Source: Luteimonas terricola (GTDB taxonomy: Bacteria; Pseudomonadota; Gammaproteobacteria; Xanthomonadales; Xanthomonadaceae). Taken from it: DNA of 64,000 bases. The notes beneath the pieces were generated by a model, which made no database searches, had not been told where the DNA came from, and was given only the letters and a program-made list of their open reading frames with translations. Shown in pieces: positions 10,907 through 26,183 of this stretch. The stretch is taken from assembly GCF_004352845.1 (NCBI RefSeq), contig NZ_SJRX01000008.1, forward strand, positions 62,001-126,000, read 5' to 3'. The number at the start of each line of letters is the position of its first letter. Position 1 is the stretch's first letter. The translations under genes and the position numbers were made by a program.

Positions 10907-11539
10907 ATGGCCACCCGCAGTAAAAGCAGCCAGCGCTGGCTCCAGGAGCACTTCGCCGACCCCTTCGTGAAGAAGGCGCAGGCCGAGGGCATGCGCTCGC
11001 GGGCCGCGTACAAGCTCGAGGAGCTGGTCGCCCGCGACCGCCTGCTGAAGCCGGGCATGACCGTGGTCGACCTTGGCGCCGCCCCCGGGGGCTGGTCGCA
11101 ATGGGTCCGCAAGGCCCTGGGCGACGGCGGCCGGGTGATCGCCCTGGACATCCTGGACATGCCGCCGCTCGCCGGCGTCGAGTTCCTTCATGGCGATTTC
11201 CGGGACGATATGGTGCTCTCACGGCTGGAATCCATGCTTGAAGAGGCACCAGTGGACCTTGTCTTGTCCGACATGGCCCCCAACAAGAGTGGTGTAGCAG
11301 CCGTCGACCAGCCGCGGGCCATGCACCTGGCCGAGCTTGCGATGGATTTCGCCGATCGGCACCTGCGGCCGGGCGGCGCCCTCCTGATCAAGCTGTTCCA
11401 CGGGGCCGGGTTCGACGACTACGTGCGCGAGCTGCGCCGGCGGTACGCGAAAGTCGCGGTCCGCAAGCCGGCGGCCTCGCGCCAGCGTTCACCGGAAGTC
11501 TATGCGTTGGCGCAGGGCAAGCTGGAACGGATCAAGTAA
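10907..11539 (+). CDS. rlmE: 23S rRNA (uridine(2552)-2'-O)-methyltransferase
   Basis: RlmE (FtsJ/RrmJ) methylates the 2'-OH of U2552 of 23S rRNA in the 50S subunit. The 210-aa protein begins with the basic [16 protein letters not shown] and has [12 protein letters not shown] (first catalytic Lys), the SAM motif [27 protein letters not shown] with the catalytic Asp, [11 protein letters not shown] with the second Lys, and [13 protein letters not shown] with the Glu. This completes the K-D-K-E tetrad. It is followed by ftsH after 32 bp. A TATCAT hexamer at 10872-10877 is a possible -10. Confidence 0.96.
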   Translation: MATRSKSSQRWLQEHFADPFVKKAQAEGMRSRAAYKLEELVARDRLLKPGMTVVDLGAAPGGWSQWVRKALGDGGRVIALDILDMPPLAGVEFLHGDFRDDMVLSRLESMLEEAPVDLVLSDMAPNKSGVAAVDQPRAMHLAELAMDFADRHLRPGGALLIKLFHGAGFDDYVRELRRRYAKVAVRKPAASRQRSPEVYALAQGKLERIK

Positions 11540-11571
11540 CCTAGCGGCGTTGCCGCGGAGCAGAATTTAGA

Positions 11572-13485
<1,914 letters not shown>

Positions 13486-13499
13486 GGCAAAAGGTGGGA

Positions 13500-13513
13500 G
13501 CGGCTATAGCCGC
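13500..13513. repeat. REP-like palindrome after ftsH
   Basis: GCGGCTATAGCCGC is a perfect 14-bp palindrome within GTGGGAGCGGCTATAGCCGCGA. It resembles the GTAGGAGCGGC-type repetitive extragenic palindromes of Xanthomonadaceae and Pseudomonas. It lies 14 bp after the ftsH stop. Confidence 0.55.
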
Positions 13514-13537
13514 GATCACCATGCCGGCCATCCCGCG

Positions 13538-13566
13538 AAGCCGCGCCTCCGGGCGCGGCTTTCTTT
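13538..13566 (+). terminator. rho-independent terminator of ftsH
   Basis: A perfect 10-bp stem, AAGCCGCGCC / GGCGCGGCTT, with a TCCG tetraloop is followed by TCTTT. Its position about 50 bp after the ftsH stop and the following T-rich run fit intrinsic termination of the rlmE-ftsH transcript. Confidence 0.8.
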
Positions 13567-13647
13567 CGGTTCATCTCCCAACTCCGGGGGAACGGTTTCG
13601 ACGACGGGTGTCTGCTTCTTTCGCTACGCCTTGCCGTGACCTGGAGG

Positions 13648-13756
13648 GCCCCGCCGCGGCCGGGAGGCCTTCGCGGCTCATGTCCCCCGGCATCCGCCTG
13701 GCGGCGGATGCCTCCTCCTTTACTTCCCCGCGAAGGCCTCCCGGCCACGGCGGGGC
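13648..13756. repeat. structured repeat A (ftsH-folP gap)
   Basis: A 109-bp element with an outer stem of 29 bp (13648-13676 with 13728-13756, one mismatch) encloses a perfect 10-bp hairpin (13689-13698 with 13703-13712, loop TGGC). Between the stems lie the unpaired strands CTCATGTCCCCC (from 13677) and TCCTCCTTTACTTC (from 13713). The same two interior-loop strands occur in inverse orientation in the element at 13821-13922, where both stems have different sequences. No reading frame of note is present. Confidence 0.8.
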
Positions 13757-13820
13757 TCGGCTTCGGCTGGAGTGCGCACGACCCCCGGCTTTTTGCTCCC
13801 GGGCCCCCGCGTACTGCTGC

Positions 13821-13922
13821 GCACCGGGTGCCAGGGCCCTTGAGAGCGAAGTAAAGGAGGAGGCGCTGGCCGCAGGCCAGCGCCGGGGGACATGAGCACT
13901 CAAGGGCCCTGGCACCCGGCGC
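13821..13922. repeat. structured repeat B (ftsH-folP gap), opposite orientation
   Basis: The outer stem is 24 bp (13821-13844 with 13899-13922, one mismatch) around a perfect 10-bp hairpin (13862-13871 with 13875-13884, loop GCA). Read on the minus strand, its interior-loop strands are GCTCATGTCCCCC and TCCTCCTTTACTTC, identical to repeat A, while both stem sequences differ from A. Architecture and inner stem length are therefore conserved by compensating changes. Confidence 0.8.
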
Positions 13923-13978
13923 CCGAGAGTATCAATGCCGCGCCATTCCCATTCCGGAGTCCGGGTTACGGGCGATAA

Positions 13979-17953
<3,975 letters not shown>

Positions 17954-18012
17954 CGGTTGCGTCGGCGCCTTCCGGCCCCATCTCAGGGCCATGACAACGA
18001 GCCGCCGACCGC

Positions 18013-19332
18013 ATGCCCACCCAGCTGTTTGAACGTTCCCGCAAGGGCGAGCACGCGCTGCTGGTCCAGCCCCATGCCGGTGGGCCCCCCGACGAGGGCG
18101 CGCTGGAGGAGTTCACCGAGCTCGCCCGCTCGGCGGGCGCCACCGTGGCCCACGTCATGCCCGCGCGCATCGGCCGCCCGAACCCCGCCACCCTGCTGGG
18201 CAGCGGCAAGCTCGACGAGATCAAGGCCGCGGCCGACGCCACCGGGGCCGACCTGGTGCTGGTCAACCATCCGCTGTCGCCGGGCCAGGAGCGCAACCTC
18301 GAGAAGTTCCTCGAGCGCCGCGTGGTCGACCGCACCGGGCTGATCCTCGACATCTTCGCCCAGCGCGCGCGCAGCCACGAGGGCAAGCTGCAGGTCGAAC
18401 TCGCGCAGCTGCGGCATATGGCCACCCGCCTGGTCCGCGGCTGGAGCCACCTGGACAGCCAGCGCGGCGGCTCGATCGGCCTGCGCGGCCCGGGTGAGAC
18501 CCAGCTCGAGACCGACCGCCGGCTGCTGCAGAAGCGGGTCGAACAGCTGCAGGCGCGGCTGGCCAAGGTGGAAGTGCAGCGCACGCAGATGCGCCGTGCC
18601 CGCGTGCGCAGCGAGCTGCCGCGCGTGGCCCTGGTCGGCTATACCAACGCCGGCAAGTCGACGCTCTTCAACGCCCTGACCGGCGCCGACGCCTACGCCG
18701 CCGACCAGCTGTTCGCCACGCTCGACCCGACGGTGCGCAAGATCACCCTGCCGGGCGGGTACGTGGTGCTGGCCGATACCGTCGGCTTCGTGCGCGACCT
18801 GCCGCATGAGCTGGTCGCCGCCTTCCGCTCCACCCTCAGCGAGGCCCGCGAGGCCGACCTGCTGCTGCACGTGATCGATGCCTCCGATCCGCTGCGCGAC
18901 GAGCGCGTGGCGCAGGTCGACGAAGTGCTGGCCGAGATCGACGCCGGCGACATCCCGCAGCTGCTGGTCTACAACAAGGTCGACCGCCTGGGCGTGCCCG
19001 CGCGCCACGACCAGCCGCACGCCGGCGACCACCCCGACGAGGCCGCCGTGCGCGAGCGGGTCTGGATCTCGGCGCGCGACCGCGAAGGCATGGACCTGCT
19101 GCGCAGCGCGCTGGGACGGCGCCTGGGGCTGCGTCGCCTGCAGGGCGAGGTACGCCTGCCGCCGGATGCCGGCCGCCTGCGCGCGCGCCTGCACGAGGTC
19201 GACGCCATCCGCGGCGAAACACATGACGAACACGGCTGGACGCTCGACATCGACCTGCCGCTGGCCGACGCCCGGCGCCTGGCGGCGCAGGCCGGCGGCG
19301 AACCGCTGCGGCCGCTGCTGCCCGCGGCCTGA
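18013..19332 (+). CDS. hflX: GTPase HflX (ribosome rescue/splitting)
   Basis: A 439-aa OBG-HflX family GTPase that acts on 50S/70S ribosomes. Seen are the N-terminal nucleotide-binding-like domain with RPNPATLLGSGKLDEI, the conserved RGPGETQLETDRR linker, G1 VGYTNAGKSTLFN, G2/G3 LFATLDPT and DTVGFVRDLP, and G4 VYNKVD. The protein is in the usual position between hfq and hflK. The start MPTQLFERSRKGEHALLVQPH fits the family N-terminus. Confidence 0.96.
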   Translation: MPTQLFERSRKGEHALLVQPHAGGPPDEGALEEFTELARSAGATVAHVMPARIGRPNPATLLGSGKLDEIKAAADATGADLVLVNHPLSPGQERNLEKFLERRVVDRTGLILDIFAQRARSHEGKLQVELAQLRHMATRLVRGWSHLDSQRGGSIGLRGPGETQLETDRRLLQKRVEQLQARLAKVEVQRTQMRRARVRSELPRVALVGYTNAGKSTLFNALTGADAYAADQLFATLDPTVRKITLPGGYVVLADTVGFVRDLPHELVAAFRSTLSEAREADLLLHVIDASDPLRDERVAQVDEVLAEIDAGDIPQLLVYNKVDRLGVPARHDQPHAGDHPDEAAVRERVWISARDREGMDLLRSALGRRLGLRRLQGEVRLPPDAGRLRARLHEVDAIRGETHDEHGWTLDIDLPLADARRLAAQAGGEPLRPLLPAA

Positions 19333-19376
19333 ACCTTCTTCGCGTACGCGGGCAGGACCGCCGCGCCCGCACCTTG

Positions 19377-19382
19377 TAGAAT
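19377..19382 (+). promoter_or_regulatory. candidate extended -10 upstream of hflK
   Basis: TGTAGAAT, with the hexamer TAGAAT at 19377-19382 and a TG-like extension, lies about 53 bp before the hflK ATG. This suggests hflKC can be transcribed independently of hflX. No clear -35. Confidence 0.35.
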
Positions 19383-19434
19383 GTCCTTATCGTCGCCGGC
19401 TCCCCGGTGGCGGGACCCCCAGACTGGAGCCAGC

Positions 19435-20586
19435 ATGGCCTGGAACATCCCCGGCAAGAACAACGACGACCGCGGTTCGGGCGGCGACAGCGGCAACGGC
19501 CGCCGCCAGAATCCCTGGCCGCCGCGCCGCAGTGGCGGTGGCCGCGGCCGTGGTCCCTTCGACGGCATCCTCGACCAGCTCCGCGGCCTGTTTGGCGGCG
19601 GCGGTGGCGGCAACCCGCTGCGCTGGATCGGCATCGCCCTGGTGCTGTGGCTGGCCTTCAACTGCTTCGTGCTGATCGGCGAACAGGACCGCGGCGTGGT
19701 GCTGCGCTTCGGCAAGTTCGACCGCGTCATGCAGCCGGGCCCCAACTTCAAGCTGCCGTGGCCGGCCGAGAGGGTCATCAAGCTCAACACCACCGGCGTG
19801 CGCACCTTCAGCAACAGCCTGCCGGTGCTGACCCGCGACGAGAACATCGTCACCGTGTCGTTCAACGTGCAGTACCGGGTCAGCGATCCGCAGATGTACC
19901 TGTTCGGCTCGCGTGATGCCGACCGGGTGCTCGAGCAGATCTCGCAGAGCGCGGTGCGCGAGCAGATCGGCCGCTCCAACCTCGACTCCGCGCTCAACGC
20001 GCGCGGCCCGCTGTCGGCCGCCGCGGCGACCTCGCTGCAGGCCTCGCTCGACACCTACCGCACCGGCCTGATCGTGACCGAGCTCAGCCTGCAGGACGCC
20101 CGCCCGCCGGAGGCCGTCAAGCCGGCCTTCGACGAGGTCAACAGCGCCCAGCAGATGAACGAGCGCCTGGTGAACGAGGCCCGTGCCTACGCCGCGCGCA
20201 TCGTGCCCGAGGCCCGCGGCCAGGCGCAGCGCGTGCGCACCACGGCCGAGGGCTACAAGACCGCCTCCGTCGCCCGCGCCACCGGTGACGCCCAGCGCTT
20301 TACCCTGCTGGTGAACGAGTACGCCAAGGCGCCCGAGGTCACCCGCAAGCGCCTGTGGCTGGAGACGGTCGAAGAGGTGCTGGCCGACAACCGCACGGTG
20401 GTCGGCGGCGACGGCCGCCAGCTGATCTACGTGCCGATGGCCGGGCAGGGCGCCGCTTCGCAGCCGCCGCTGCTGACGCCCGACATGGTCGCGCCTCCGC
20501 TCGACCCCAGGCCCCAGGCCGAGCCCACCGTGCCCGCCGCCACCAGTACCATGCCGCGCCCCGCGCGTGATGGAGGAACCCGATGA
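19435..20586 (+). CDS. hflK: FtsH protease modulator HflK
   Basis: A 383-aa band-7/SPFH membrane protein that forms a large HflK-HflC complex around FtsH. It has a Gly-rich cytoplasmic N-terminus (MAWNIPGKNNDDRGSGG), one transmembrane helix (about 65-83, IGIALVLWLAFNCFVLIG), the SPFH core beginning EQDRGVVLRFGKFDRVMQPG, and a long helical region (NERLVNEARAYAARIVPEARGQ, seen in part). ATG 19435 has GGAG upstream and gives the standard MAWN start. It overlaps hflC by ATGA. The C-terminal tail is Pro-rich. Confidence 0.95.
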   Translation: MAWNIPGKNNDDRGSGGDSGNGRRQNPWPPRRSGGGRGRGPFDGILDQLRGLFGGGGGGNPLRWIGIALVLWLAFNCFVLIGEQDRGVVLRFGKFDRVMQPGPNFKLPWPAERVIKLNTTGVRTFSNSLPVLTRDENIVTVSFNVQYRVSDPQMYLFGSRDADRVLEQISQSAVREQIGRSNLDSALNARGPLSAAAATSLQASLDTYRTGLIVTELSLQDARPPEAVKPAFDEVNSAQQMNERLVNEARAYAARIVPEARGQAQRVRTTAEGYKTASVARATGDAQRFTLLVNEYAKAPEVTRKRLWLETVEEVLADNRTVVGGDGRQLIYVPMAGQGAASQPPLLTPDMVAPPLDPRPQAEPTVPAATSTMPRPARDGGTR

Positions 20587-21446
20587 AGCCGCAGCTGATC
20601 GTCCCCATCGTCCTGGTCGTGATCCTGGGCCTGCTCGGCTCGATGTTCGTGGTCCGCGAGGGCCAGGTCGGCCTGGTGCTGAACCTCGGCCGCGTGGCGC
20701 GCACCGACCTCGGTCCGGGCCTGCACTTCAAGATCCCGATGGTGGAGAGCGCGCGCGTGTTCGACCGCCGCTTCCAGGCCAACGAGTTCCCGCCCGAACG
20801 CTCGCTGACGTCCGAGCGCAAGGACGTGAGCGTCGACTTCGTCGCCATCGGCTTCATCGTCGACGCCGCGGATTTCTACCGCGCCACCGGCGGCAACGAG
20901 GAACTGGTGACCGCGCGCCTGGCGCCGATCATCAAGGATTCGCTGCGCAACGAGATCAACTCGCAGACCCTGACCCAGCTGGTGTCGGGCAACCGCGCCG
21001 AGCTGATCGACCGCCAGCTGCCGGGCATCAACGATGGTGCGCGCACCCTCGGCATGCAGGTGGTCGACATCCGCTTCAAGCAGATCGACCTGCCCACCGA
21101 CAGCGAAGTGATCGGCCAGGTCTACGACCGCATGCGCGCCGAGCGCCGCCAGGTGGCCGCCGCGCTGCGCGCCGAGGGCGAGGAGCAGGCGCGGATCGTG
21201 CGCGCCGAGGCCGACCGCGAACAGACCGTGCTGCTGGCCGAGGCCGAGCGCGACGCCCAGAAGCTGCGAGGCGAGGGCGACGCCGAGGCCGCGGGCATCT
21301 ATGCACAGGCCGCGAACCGTGATCCGTCGTTCTTCGCCTTCCAGCGCAGTCTCGACGCCTATCGCCGCGCCTTCGTCTCCGGCGACGCGGTGATCGTGCT
21401 GGAGCGCAACGACCCGTTCCTGCAGTACATGCGCAGCGACCGGTGA
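20583..21446 (+). CDS. hflC: FtsH protease modulator HflC
   Basis: A 287-aa SPFH protein, partner of HflK. It has an N-terminal transmembrane helix (about 6-24, IVPIVLVVILGLLGSMFVV), the SPFH start REGQVGLVLNLGRVARTDLGPGLHFKIP (seen in part), the conserved RRFQANEFPPERSLTSERK, and a long Glu/Ala/Arg-rich helix (EADREQTVLLAEAERDAQKL). Its start overlaps the hflK stop, indicating stoichiometric co-translation. Confidence 0.96.
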   Translation: MKPQLIVPIVLVVILGLLGSMFVVREGQVGLVLNLGRVARTDLGPGLHFKIPMVESARVFDRRFQANEFPPERSLTSERKDVSVDFVAIGFIVDAADFYRATGGNEELVTARLAPIIKDSLRNEINSQTLTQLVSGNRAELIDRQLPGINDGARTLGMQVVDIRFKQIDLPTDSEVIGQVYDRMRAERRQVAAALRAEGEEQARIVRAEADREQTVLLAEAERDAQKLRGEGDAEAAGIYAQAANRDPSFFAFQRSLDAYRRAFVSGDAVIVLERNDPFLQYMRSDR

Positions 21447-21462
21447 GCCGGACGCGGCGCCG

Positions 21463-22972
<1,510 letters not shown>

Positions 22973-23085
22973 GTGATTCCCCGGCGACCCTTGGCTGGGG
23001 CGCCGGCAGCAGGGCGGCAGCGCCCTCGATTGGCGACACCCCGCTGCAGACTCCAGCGGGCACAGCCTCATGCACTGGAGTCGCA

Positions 23086-24267
23086 GTGATCGGACCAGCC
23101 TCGCTGTACCTGGCACTTCTTGCCGGCTTCGCTCTCTCTTTTCCCGTACCTGCCGCGGCCACCGAAACGCTTCCGCTGCCCGCGGGTTGCGGGGTCGCGT
23201 ACAGCGTCGTCAGTGCGGATGCCCCAGCCACTGCGGTCGCCCCGGCTTTTCCGCCGGTCCAGCTCGATATCCGCACGCCCTTCGAACCCAGTTCGTTCAA
23301 CGCAGGCGGGTATAGCTATCTGGTTTACGAATTGCAGTTGCTGAACCACTCGGAAGACGCACTTGCCATCAATGGCATCGACGTTCTCGCTGCAACGGCA
23401 AGTGATGACGAACTCGTGTTCTCGTTGGCTGGCGAGCGTCTCCATGACCAGCTCAATCCCATAGGCGGAGGCACGCTCGACGATGCCCATCCGCTGGGCG
23501 CAGGTCGCTCGGCCACCGTGTACCTGTGCCTGGCCTTCGGCGATGGTGCACAGGTTCCGAGCCGCTTGCGTCATCGTGTGCACCTGCATGGAGCCACTGC
23601 CGAGGGGCCGCCCATCGGCAGCCGACACAACGCCGTGAAAGTGCTGGCAAGCCCGGTTCTCGGCAATCACTGGCTTGCTGATAACGGCTTGGCGCTCGAC
23701 CGTCACCATCGGCCCGGCCTGTTCGTTGCGGGTGGAGCAGCGCAGATCTCGCGCAGATACGCCATTGACTGGAAGCAGCGCATCGATGGCAAGGTCCAGT
23801 CGGGGGATCCCCTGGACGTGCGTACCTATCATGCGTATGCGCAACCGGTGTTTGCTGTTGCCGATGCCGTTGTTGTCCAGGCAAGGGATGGTCTCCCCGA
23901 CAATGTCCCTCGGACATCTGCCGGTTTCACGCCTGCGTTGCCGCTCAGCATGGAGACACTCGCGGGCAATACCGTGGTGCTCGACCTGGGCGATGGACAG
24001 TACGCGCACTATGCGCACCTTCAGCCAGGCAGCGTGATCGTCGCGCCCGGGCAGCGTGTCCGGAGTGGCGAGCTACTGGCAAGGATCGGAAATTCCGGGG
24101 ATGCCAGATGGCCGCACCTGCATTTCCAGGTCACTACCGGTCCGGACATCATGGACAGCGAAGGCGTGCCATTCGTGATCAATCAGTTCCGCGCCAAGGG
24201 GGCCGATGGCAACTGGACCGACCGCAGGCTGGAGTTCCCGCTGGGTGGGGACGAGGTCGATCTGTAG
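23086..24267 (+). CDS. secreted M23-family peptidase-like protein
   Basis: A 393-aa exported protein from GTG 23086, chosen because TGGAG sits just upstream and the signal peptide VIGPASLYLALLAGFALSFP begins there; an earlier in-frame GTG at 22969 overlaps the purA stop. After an N-terminal beta-rich region with no recognised domain, a C-terminal M23 domain shows SRRYAIDWKQ, NTVVLDLGDGQYAHYAHLQPG (shown in part) and RWPHLHFQV. These carry the Asp and HxH zinc ligands, although the first usual His is not in its standard HxGxD form. Its codons are visibly more AT-rich than those of purA or gcvP, suggesting transfer. It is probably a cell-wall hydrolase or a secreted bactericidal or proteolytic enzyme; the substrate is unknown. 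Confidence 0.8.
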   Translation: MIGPASLYLALLAGFALSFPVPAAATETLPLPAGCGVAYSVVSADAPATAVAPAFPPVQLDIRTPFEPSSFNAGGYSYLVYELQLLNHSEDALAINGIDVLAATASDDELVFSLAGERLHDQLNPIGGGTLDDAHPLGAGRSATVYLCLAFGDGAQVPSRLRHRVHLHGATAEGPPIGSRHNAVKVLASPVLGNHWLADNGLALDRHHRPGLFVAGGAAQISRRYAIDWKQRIDGKVQSGDPLDVRTYHAYAQPVFAVADAVVVQARDGLPDNVPRTSAGFTPALPLSMETLAGNTVVLDLGDGQYAHYAHLQPGSVIVAPGQRVRSGELLARIGNSGDARWPHLHFQVTTGPDIMDSEGVPFVINQFRAKGADGNWTDRRLEFPLGGDEVDL

Positions 24268-24368
24268 CGCCGCTGCCACCCCGGGCGGCCACCCGCGGCG
24301 ACTGCGAGCAGTTTGCGGCTGCTGCGGGCCGTTCGCCACCGACCAGCAGCTGGCCAGGACAGGCGGGC

Positions 24369-24397
24369 TTTACACATAGCAAAATGTGGAATAGTAC
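24369..24397 (+). promoter_or_regulatory. candidate promoter with inverted-repeat operator
   Basis: TTTACA (24369-24374) and TAGTAC (24392-24397) are spaced 17 bp apart. Between them an inverted repeat CACAT-N6-ATGTG (24373-24388) overlaps the -35. The placement is that of a repressor site. The likely candidate regulator is the helix-turn-helix protein encoded second in this unit; that is inference. Confidence 0.45.
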
Positions 24398-24450
24398 TCA
24401 GGCGTTCAGGATGGTTCCGTCGCATTCCGCGACGCCTCCGGGAGCCTCCC

Positions 24451-25146
24451 ATGTACACGCCAATCGAGCCCCTTGCCCTCGCGCTCGCGCTGGTCCTTGC
24501 CGGCTGCAGCCCTGCGCCAGCCCCGGTCGACACCTCCACAGGCACCGATGACGCGAGCGCCGATGCCAGCGGGACCGTCGAGCCGGCCGCAGCGGATGAC
24601 GGCGACGTGGCCGCGCCGCAGTTGCAGGCCGCGATGCGCGAGCTCTGGCATGGGCACATCGTGCATGCCCGCGACTACGCGCTGGCCATGCATGCCGGCA
24701 ACGAGGCTGACGCCGCGGCCGCGTCCGACGCCGTGGTCGAGAACGCCAGGCAGATCAGCCGCGCGGTGGCCGGCTTCTACGGCGATGCCGCCGGCGACCG
24801 GATGCTGACCCTGCTCGGCGGCCACTGGGGCGCGGTGAAGGCCATGACCGACGGCCGCACCGCCGGCGACGACGTCGCGGCAGCCAGGGCGATGGACGAC
24901 CTCACCGCCAACGCCGGCCAGATCGCGAGCTTCCTTGCCGGCGCCAATCCGAACTGGCCCGAAGACACGCTCAAGGGCATGCTGCTGGCCCACGGCGCGC
25001 ACCATTCGCAGCAGGTGAACCTCATCCTTGCCGATGACACCGCAGGCGAGGCGGCCGAGTGGACCGCGATGCAGTCGCACATGGACATGATCGCCGACGC
25101 GCTCGCCGCGGGCATTGCCAGGCAGTTTCCGGACAAGGCCAGCTGA
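24451..25146 (+). CDS. helical lipoprotein, unknown function
   Basis: A 231-aa lipoprotein with signal peptide and lipobox LVLAGC (Cys about residue 19) and an Ala/Asp-rich linker. An all-helical domain follows, with ELWHGHIVHARDYALAMHAGN, VAGFYGDAAGDRMLTLLGGHW and a C-terminal HMDMIADALAAGIARQFPDK. The spaced LW-x-x-HI, FYG...GDR, HW and GI-x-x-QFP motifs recall a family of uncharacterised small helical proteins that I cannot name with certainty. The many His residues (LWHGHIVH, LAHGAHHSQQ) could bind a metal. A regulator with four clustered cysteines is encoded 10 bp downstream, so the two probably form one unit. Confidence 0.72.
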   Translation: MYTPIEPLALALALVLAGCSPAPAPVDTSTGTDDASADASGTVEPAAADDGDVAAPQLQAAMRELWHGHIVHARDYALAMHAGNEADAAAASDAVVENARQISRAVAGFYGDAAGDRMLTLLGGHWGAVKAMTDGRTAGDDVAAARAMDDLTANAGQIASFLAGANPNWPEDTLKGMLLAHGAHHSQQVNLILADDTAGEAAEWTAMQSHMDMIADALAAGIARQFPDKAS

Positions 25147-25156
25147 GGCCACGACC

Positions 25157-25795
25157 ATGCAAGGGCTTTCGCAGTTCGGTGACACCCGGCAGCGGCTGCT
25201 CCGGCAGCTGCTGCCGGCCCGCAATGGCGTCGGTGTGGAAGAGCTGTGCGAGCGGTTGCGGGTCAGCCACAACGCCGTACGACAGCACCTCACCCCGCTG
25301 GTCGTGCGCGGCTTCGTGGAGCGCGTCGAGCCGCGGGCCACCGGCGGGCGCCCGCAGGCGCGCTACGCACTGACCGCCGCGGGACGCGAACTGTTCCCCC
25401 GCAACTATGGCGCCATCGCCGCGGCACTCATCTCCCAACTGCTCGAGCGGATGGGCGAGGCGGAGGTGGGCGCGATGCTGCAGGAACTGGGCTCGACCGT
25501 CGCCGCCACCCAGGCGTCGATGCGCACCGAACATGGCGAAGCCCTGGCGCGCGCCCTGGCCCAGCGGCTCGACGCGCTTGGCTACGAGGCCGTGCCTGCC
25601 CGGCACGGCGACGACTGGGAGGTCGAAGCCTTCAACTGCGTCTTCCACGCCCTGGCCAGGCAGCACCCGCAGGTCTGCAAGTTCGACATCGCCTACATGG
25701 AAGCCGCCACCGGGCGGCGCGTGCACCACATGGAATGCATGGTGCGGGGCGGGCAGGTTTGCCGGTTCAGGCTTGGGCAGGTGGTGGGGCCTTGA
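25157..25795 (+). CDS. HTH regulator with Cys cluster (SufR/ArsR-like)
   Basis: A 212-aa transcription factor. Residues about 8-75 form a winged helix-turn-helix (TRQRLLRQLLPARNGVGVEELCERLRVSHNAVRQHL, seen in part, with the wing TGGRPQARYALT). The C-terminal domain has four cysteines at about residues 161, 174, 194 and 202, in AFNCVFHALARQHPQVCKFD and HHMECMVRGGQVCRF. This arrangement resembles SufR-type regulators, whose cysteines bind an iron-sulfur cluster. A redox- or nitric-oxide-sensing repressor of the preceding lipoprotein gene is plausible, but the ligand and target are inferred. ATG 25157 begins MQGLSQFGDTRQ. Confidence 0.85.
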   Translation: MQGLSQFGDTRQRLLRQLLPARNGVGVEELCERLRVSHNAVRQHLTPLVVRGFVERVEPRATGGRPQARYALTAAGRELFPRNYGAIAAALISQLLERMGEAEVGAMLQELGSTVAATQASMRTEHGEALARALAQRLDALGYEAVPARHGDDWEVEAFNCVFHALARQHPQVCKFDIAYMEAATGRRVHHMECMVRGGQVCRFRLGQVVGP

Positions 25796-25805
25796 GCAAT
25801 CGGCC

Positions 25806-25886
25806 AGGCTGATCGGCATCGCGGTGACGAACTCGATCCTGCTGGTGGATTACGCCGTGATGGTGCAAGAGCAGGGCATGGGCGGC
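25806..25886 (+). pseudogene. remnant of an RND efflux permease
   Basis: Twenty-seven codons read RLIGIAVTNSILLVDYAVMV and continue QEQGMGG. This is the conserved transmembrane segment GI-x-x-x-NSILLVDYA of HAE-type RND pumps. The frame is open beyond, but the flanking sequence on both sides has no RND similarity that I can see, so only a fragment of the gene remains. It lies 11 bases after the regulator stop. Confidence 0.55.
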
Positions 25887-26183
25887 ACCCTCCGAATCCT
25901 GACAAAGCATGTCAGTCTCCCGCCACAAGGCAAAATTCCTGGCCACATCGGATCCGTCGGGAAAATCCTTTCGTACAAGACACGGAACTTGTTTCGGCAG
26001 TATCGCGAACAGTGAATGCGAACCGGGCATCACTCCGATTGCAAAACGCGAATCATTCGCATTTAATACACCCATTCGCCCCGGCCGCGCGCCGCCGCGA
26101 ACTGCCAACCCGATCTGTCCCGCCAGCCGAGGTCGCCAGCGGACACAGGGCTAGTCCCCTACGTCCGACAACCAGCGACCTCA
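25887..26183 (+). other. AT-richer non-coding leader before the siderophore receptor
   Basis: No gene is supported here. The stretch is less GC-rich than its surroundings and holds the Fur-like box at 26045, so it is most likely the promoter region of the receptor operon. Confidence 0.5.
26045..26063 (+). promoter_or_regulatory. Fur-box-like operator
   Basis: AACGCGAATCATTCGCATT contains a 6-1-6 inverted repeat, GCGAAT-C-ATTCGC (26048-26060), centred on the AATCATT core of the Fur consensus. It lies 121 bp upstream of the TonB-dependent siderophore receptor, consistent with iron repression of the operon. Confidence 0.6.

Noticed and set aside
13630-13930. CRISPR-like or tandem repeat array in the ftsH-folP gap
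   Set aside because: Only two copies, in opposite orientation, with long internal palindromes and no regular spacers.
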